From assembly GCF_014268595.2 (NCBI RefSeq), contig NZ_CP077091.1:1510501-1574500 (forward strand): 64,000 bases of DNA, in the 5' to 3' direction. A model generated the notes under the pieces. It was not told the DNA's origin. It searched no databases and worked only from the letters and a program-made list of their open reading frames with translations. Of this stretch, positions 63,237 to 64,000 are shown piece by piece (within the stretch, counting starts at the first letter, position 1; each line of letters starts with the position of its first letter). The position numbers and the translations under genes are program-made. This DNA is from Pseudomonas hamedanensis (GTDB lineage Bacteria > Pseudomonadota > Gammaproteobacteria > Pseudomonadales > Pseudomonadaceae).

Positions 63237-64000
63237 ATGATCCTGTTTCCCGATTTGCTTCAGCTCCCTCATCAACTGCGCCATCCGGAGGTGCGCGACC
63301 TGGCGTGGGTGATCCTCGCCCCGCCGATGCTCGCCGCTACGCCCTGGCCGCAGCGCCACCCGCTGGCCGGCAGTGACTGGGTGCAGGACCCGCCACGCCT
63401 GGAACACTGGCTGCGCCAACTCGACCGTGACAGTTACGGCTTGCTGCACTGGTTGTCGCAGGCCCGGACAAGGCGCTTGGGCCTGTATTACGAACGCTTG
63501 TGGCAGTTTGCCGTGGGGCATGCGCCCGGCATCGAGCTGATCGCCGCCAACCTGCCGATTCGGCGCGCCGGCCACACCCTCGGCGAGCTGGACATGCTGC
63601 TGCGTGACCGCGACGGCGTGCATCATCTGGAACTGGCGATCAAGCTCTACCTCGGCCCGCAAAACGGCGACGGCCGTGATCCGGCGCAATGGCTGGGGCC
63701 GGGCTGCCATGACCGGCTGGATCGCAAACTGGCGCATCTGGCCGCGCACCAACTGCCGATTTCGGCGCGTCCGGAAAGCCGCGAGGTGCTGGCGACACTG
63801 GATATCGAGACGTTCAGCGCGCATTTGTGGCTCGGCGGTTATCTGCTGTATCCATGGCCGGGACAGTCTGCGCCCCCGCACGGTGCGCACCCGCAGCATC
63901 TGCGTGGCAACTGGTTGCATCAGAAGGATTGGCCGGCGTTTGTCGCGCAGCGTCCGGCCGGGCGCTGGCAACCGCTGCCGCGTCATGCCTGGCTGGCGCC
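63237..64000 (+). CDS. DUF1853-family protein, 5' part
   Basis: An open frame from the ATG at 63237 runs off the right edge; 254 codons are visible. It starts [20 protein letters not shown] and carries the DUF1853 blocks [22 protein letters not shown] and [10 protein letters not shown]. The ELDMLL...LE..IK spacing resembles the D...E-x-K core of restriction-like nucleases, but no function is established. It is divergent from nadK across 115 bases. Confidence 0.78.
   Translation, partial: MILFPDLLQLPHQLRHPEVRDLAWVILAPPMLAATPWPQRHPLAGSDWVQDPPRLEHWLRQLDRDSYGLLHWLSQARTRRLGLYYERLWQFAVGHAPGIELIAANLPIRRAGHTLGELDMLLRDRDGVHHLELAIKLYLGPQNGDGRDPAQWLGPGCHDRLDRKLAHLAAHQLPISARPESREVLATLDIETFSAHLWLGGYLLYPWPGQSAPPHGAHPQHLRGNWLHQKDWPAFVAQRPAGRWQPLPRHAWLA

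Noticed and set aside
63105..63986. 293-codon minus-strand frame at the right edge
   Set aside because: It is antisense to the DUF1853 frame, which has family motifs and runs on beyond the window.

Overview
The window is GC-rich chromosomal DNA of a Pseudomonas, most probably of the P. fluorescens complex. The evidence is the gene families present (YbdK, KGG-repeat stress proteins, homospermidine synthase, SCO/PCu(A)C pair, PepN-DUF2797-YeaC-rhomboid-NadK block), REP palindromes of the GCGAGCAGGCTCGC type, and a lipopeptide NRPS cluster of Pseudomonas architecture. No rRNA, tRNA, CRISPR array, prophage or insertion sequence was seen.

Layout. (1) About 1-13.3 kb is a patchwork of stress and accessory genes: the start of a manganese catalase, a small unknown protein, YbdK, three small hydrophilic KGG-type proteins, a metallothionein, a three-part SDR, a REP block, a methyltransferase/iron-oxygenase-like pair, a DUF4142 protein, homospermidine synthase, a ClpP-like protein, small unknowns, a ZIP transporter and a PLDc_N membrane protein. 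(2) 13.5-48.0 kb is a non-ribosomal lipopeptide locus: luxR, macB, macA, three NRPS genes read right to left (2+4+2 modules, C-starter at the front and tandem TE at the end), a second luxR, and an OprM/NodT-type outer membrane channel. (3) 48.2-49.3 kb is a copper-delivery pair (SCO1-like and PCu(A)C). (4) 49.4-56.6 kb holds an orphan ABC substrate-binding protein, an LtaS-like sulfatase, an unknown 127-aa protein and katG, with two more REP blocks. (5) 56.6-64 kb is a housekeeping run on the minus strand (pepN, DUF2797, YeaC, rhomboid, metallophosphoesterase, NAD kinase), then the start of a DUF1853 gene on the plus strand.

How the lipopeptide genes fit together. The first C domain is placed to acylate residue 1 with a fatty acid. 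Eight adenylation domains, read by their pocket residues, predict Leu-Glu-Thr-Leu-Leu-Ser-Leu-Ile. C2-C7 look like dual condensation/epimerisation domains and C8 like an LCL domain. The tandem thioesterases probably release the product as a macrolactone, most simply Thr3 to Ile8. MacA, MacB and the NodT-type channel would export it, and the two flanking LuxR-type proteins are the likely activators. The assignment resembles the viscosin sequence with the Ser8 module missing, and belongs with the eight-residue bananamide/MDN-0066-type lipopeptides; the comparison with published structures is from memory.
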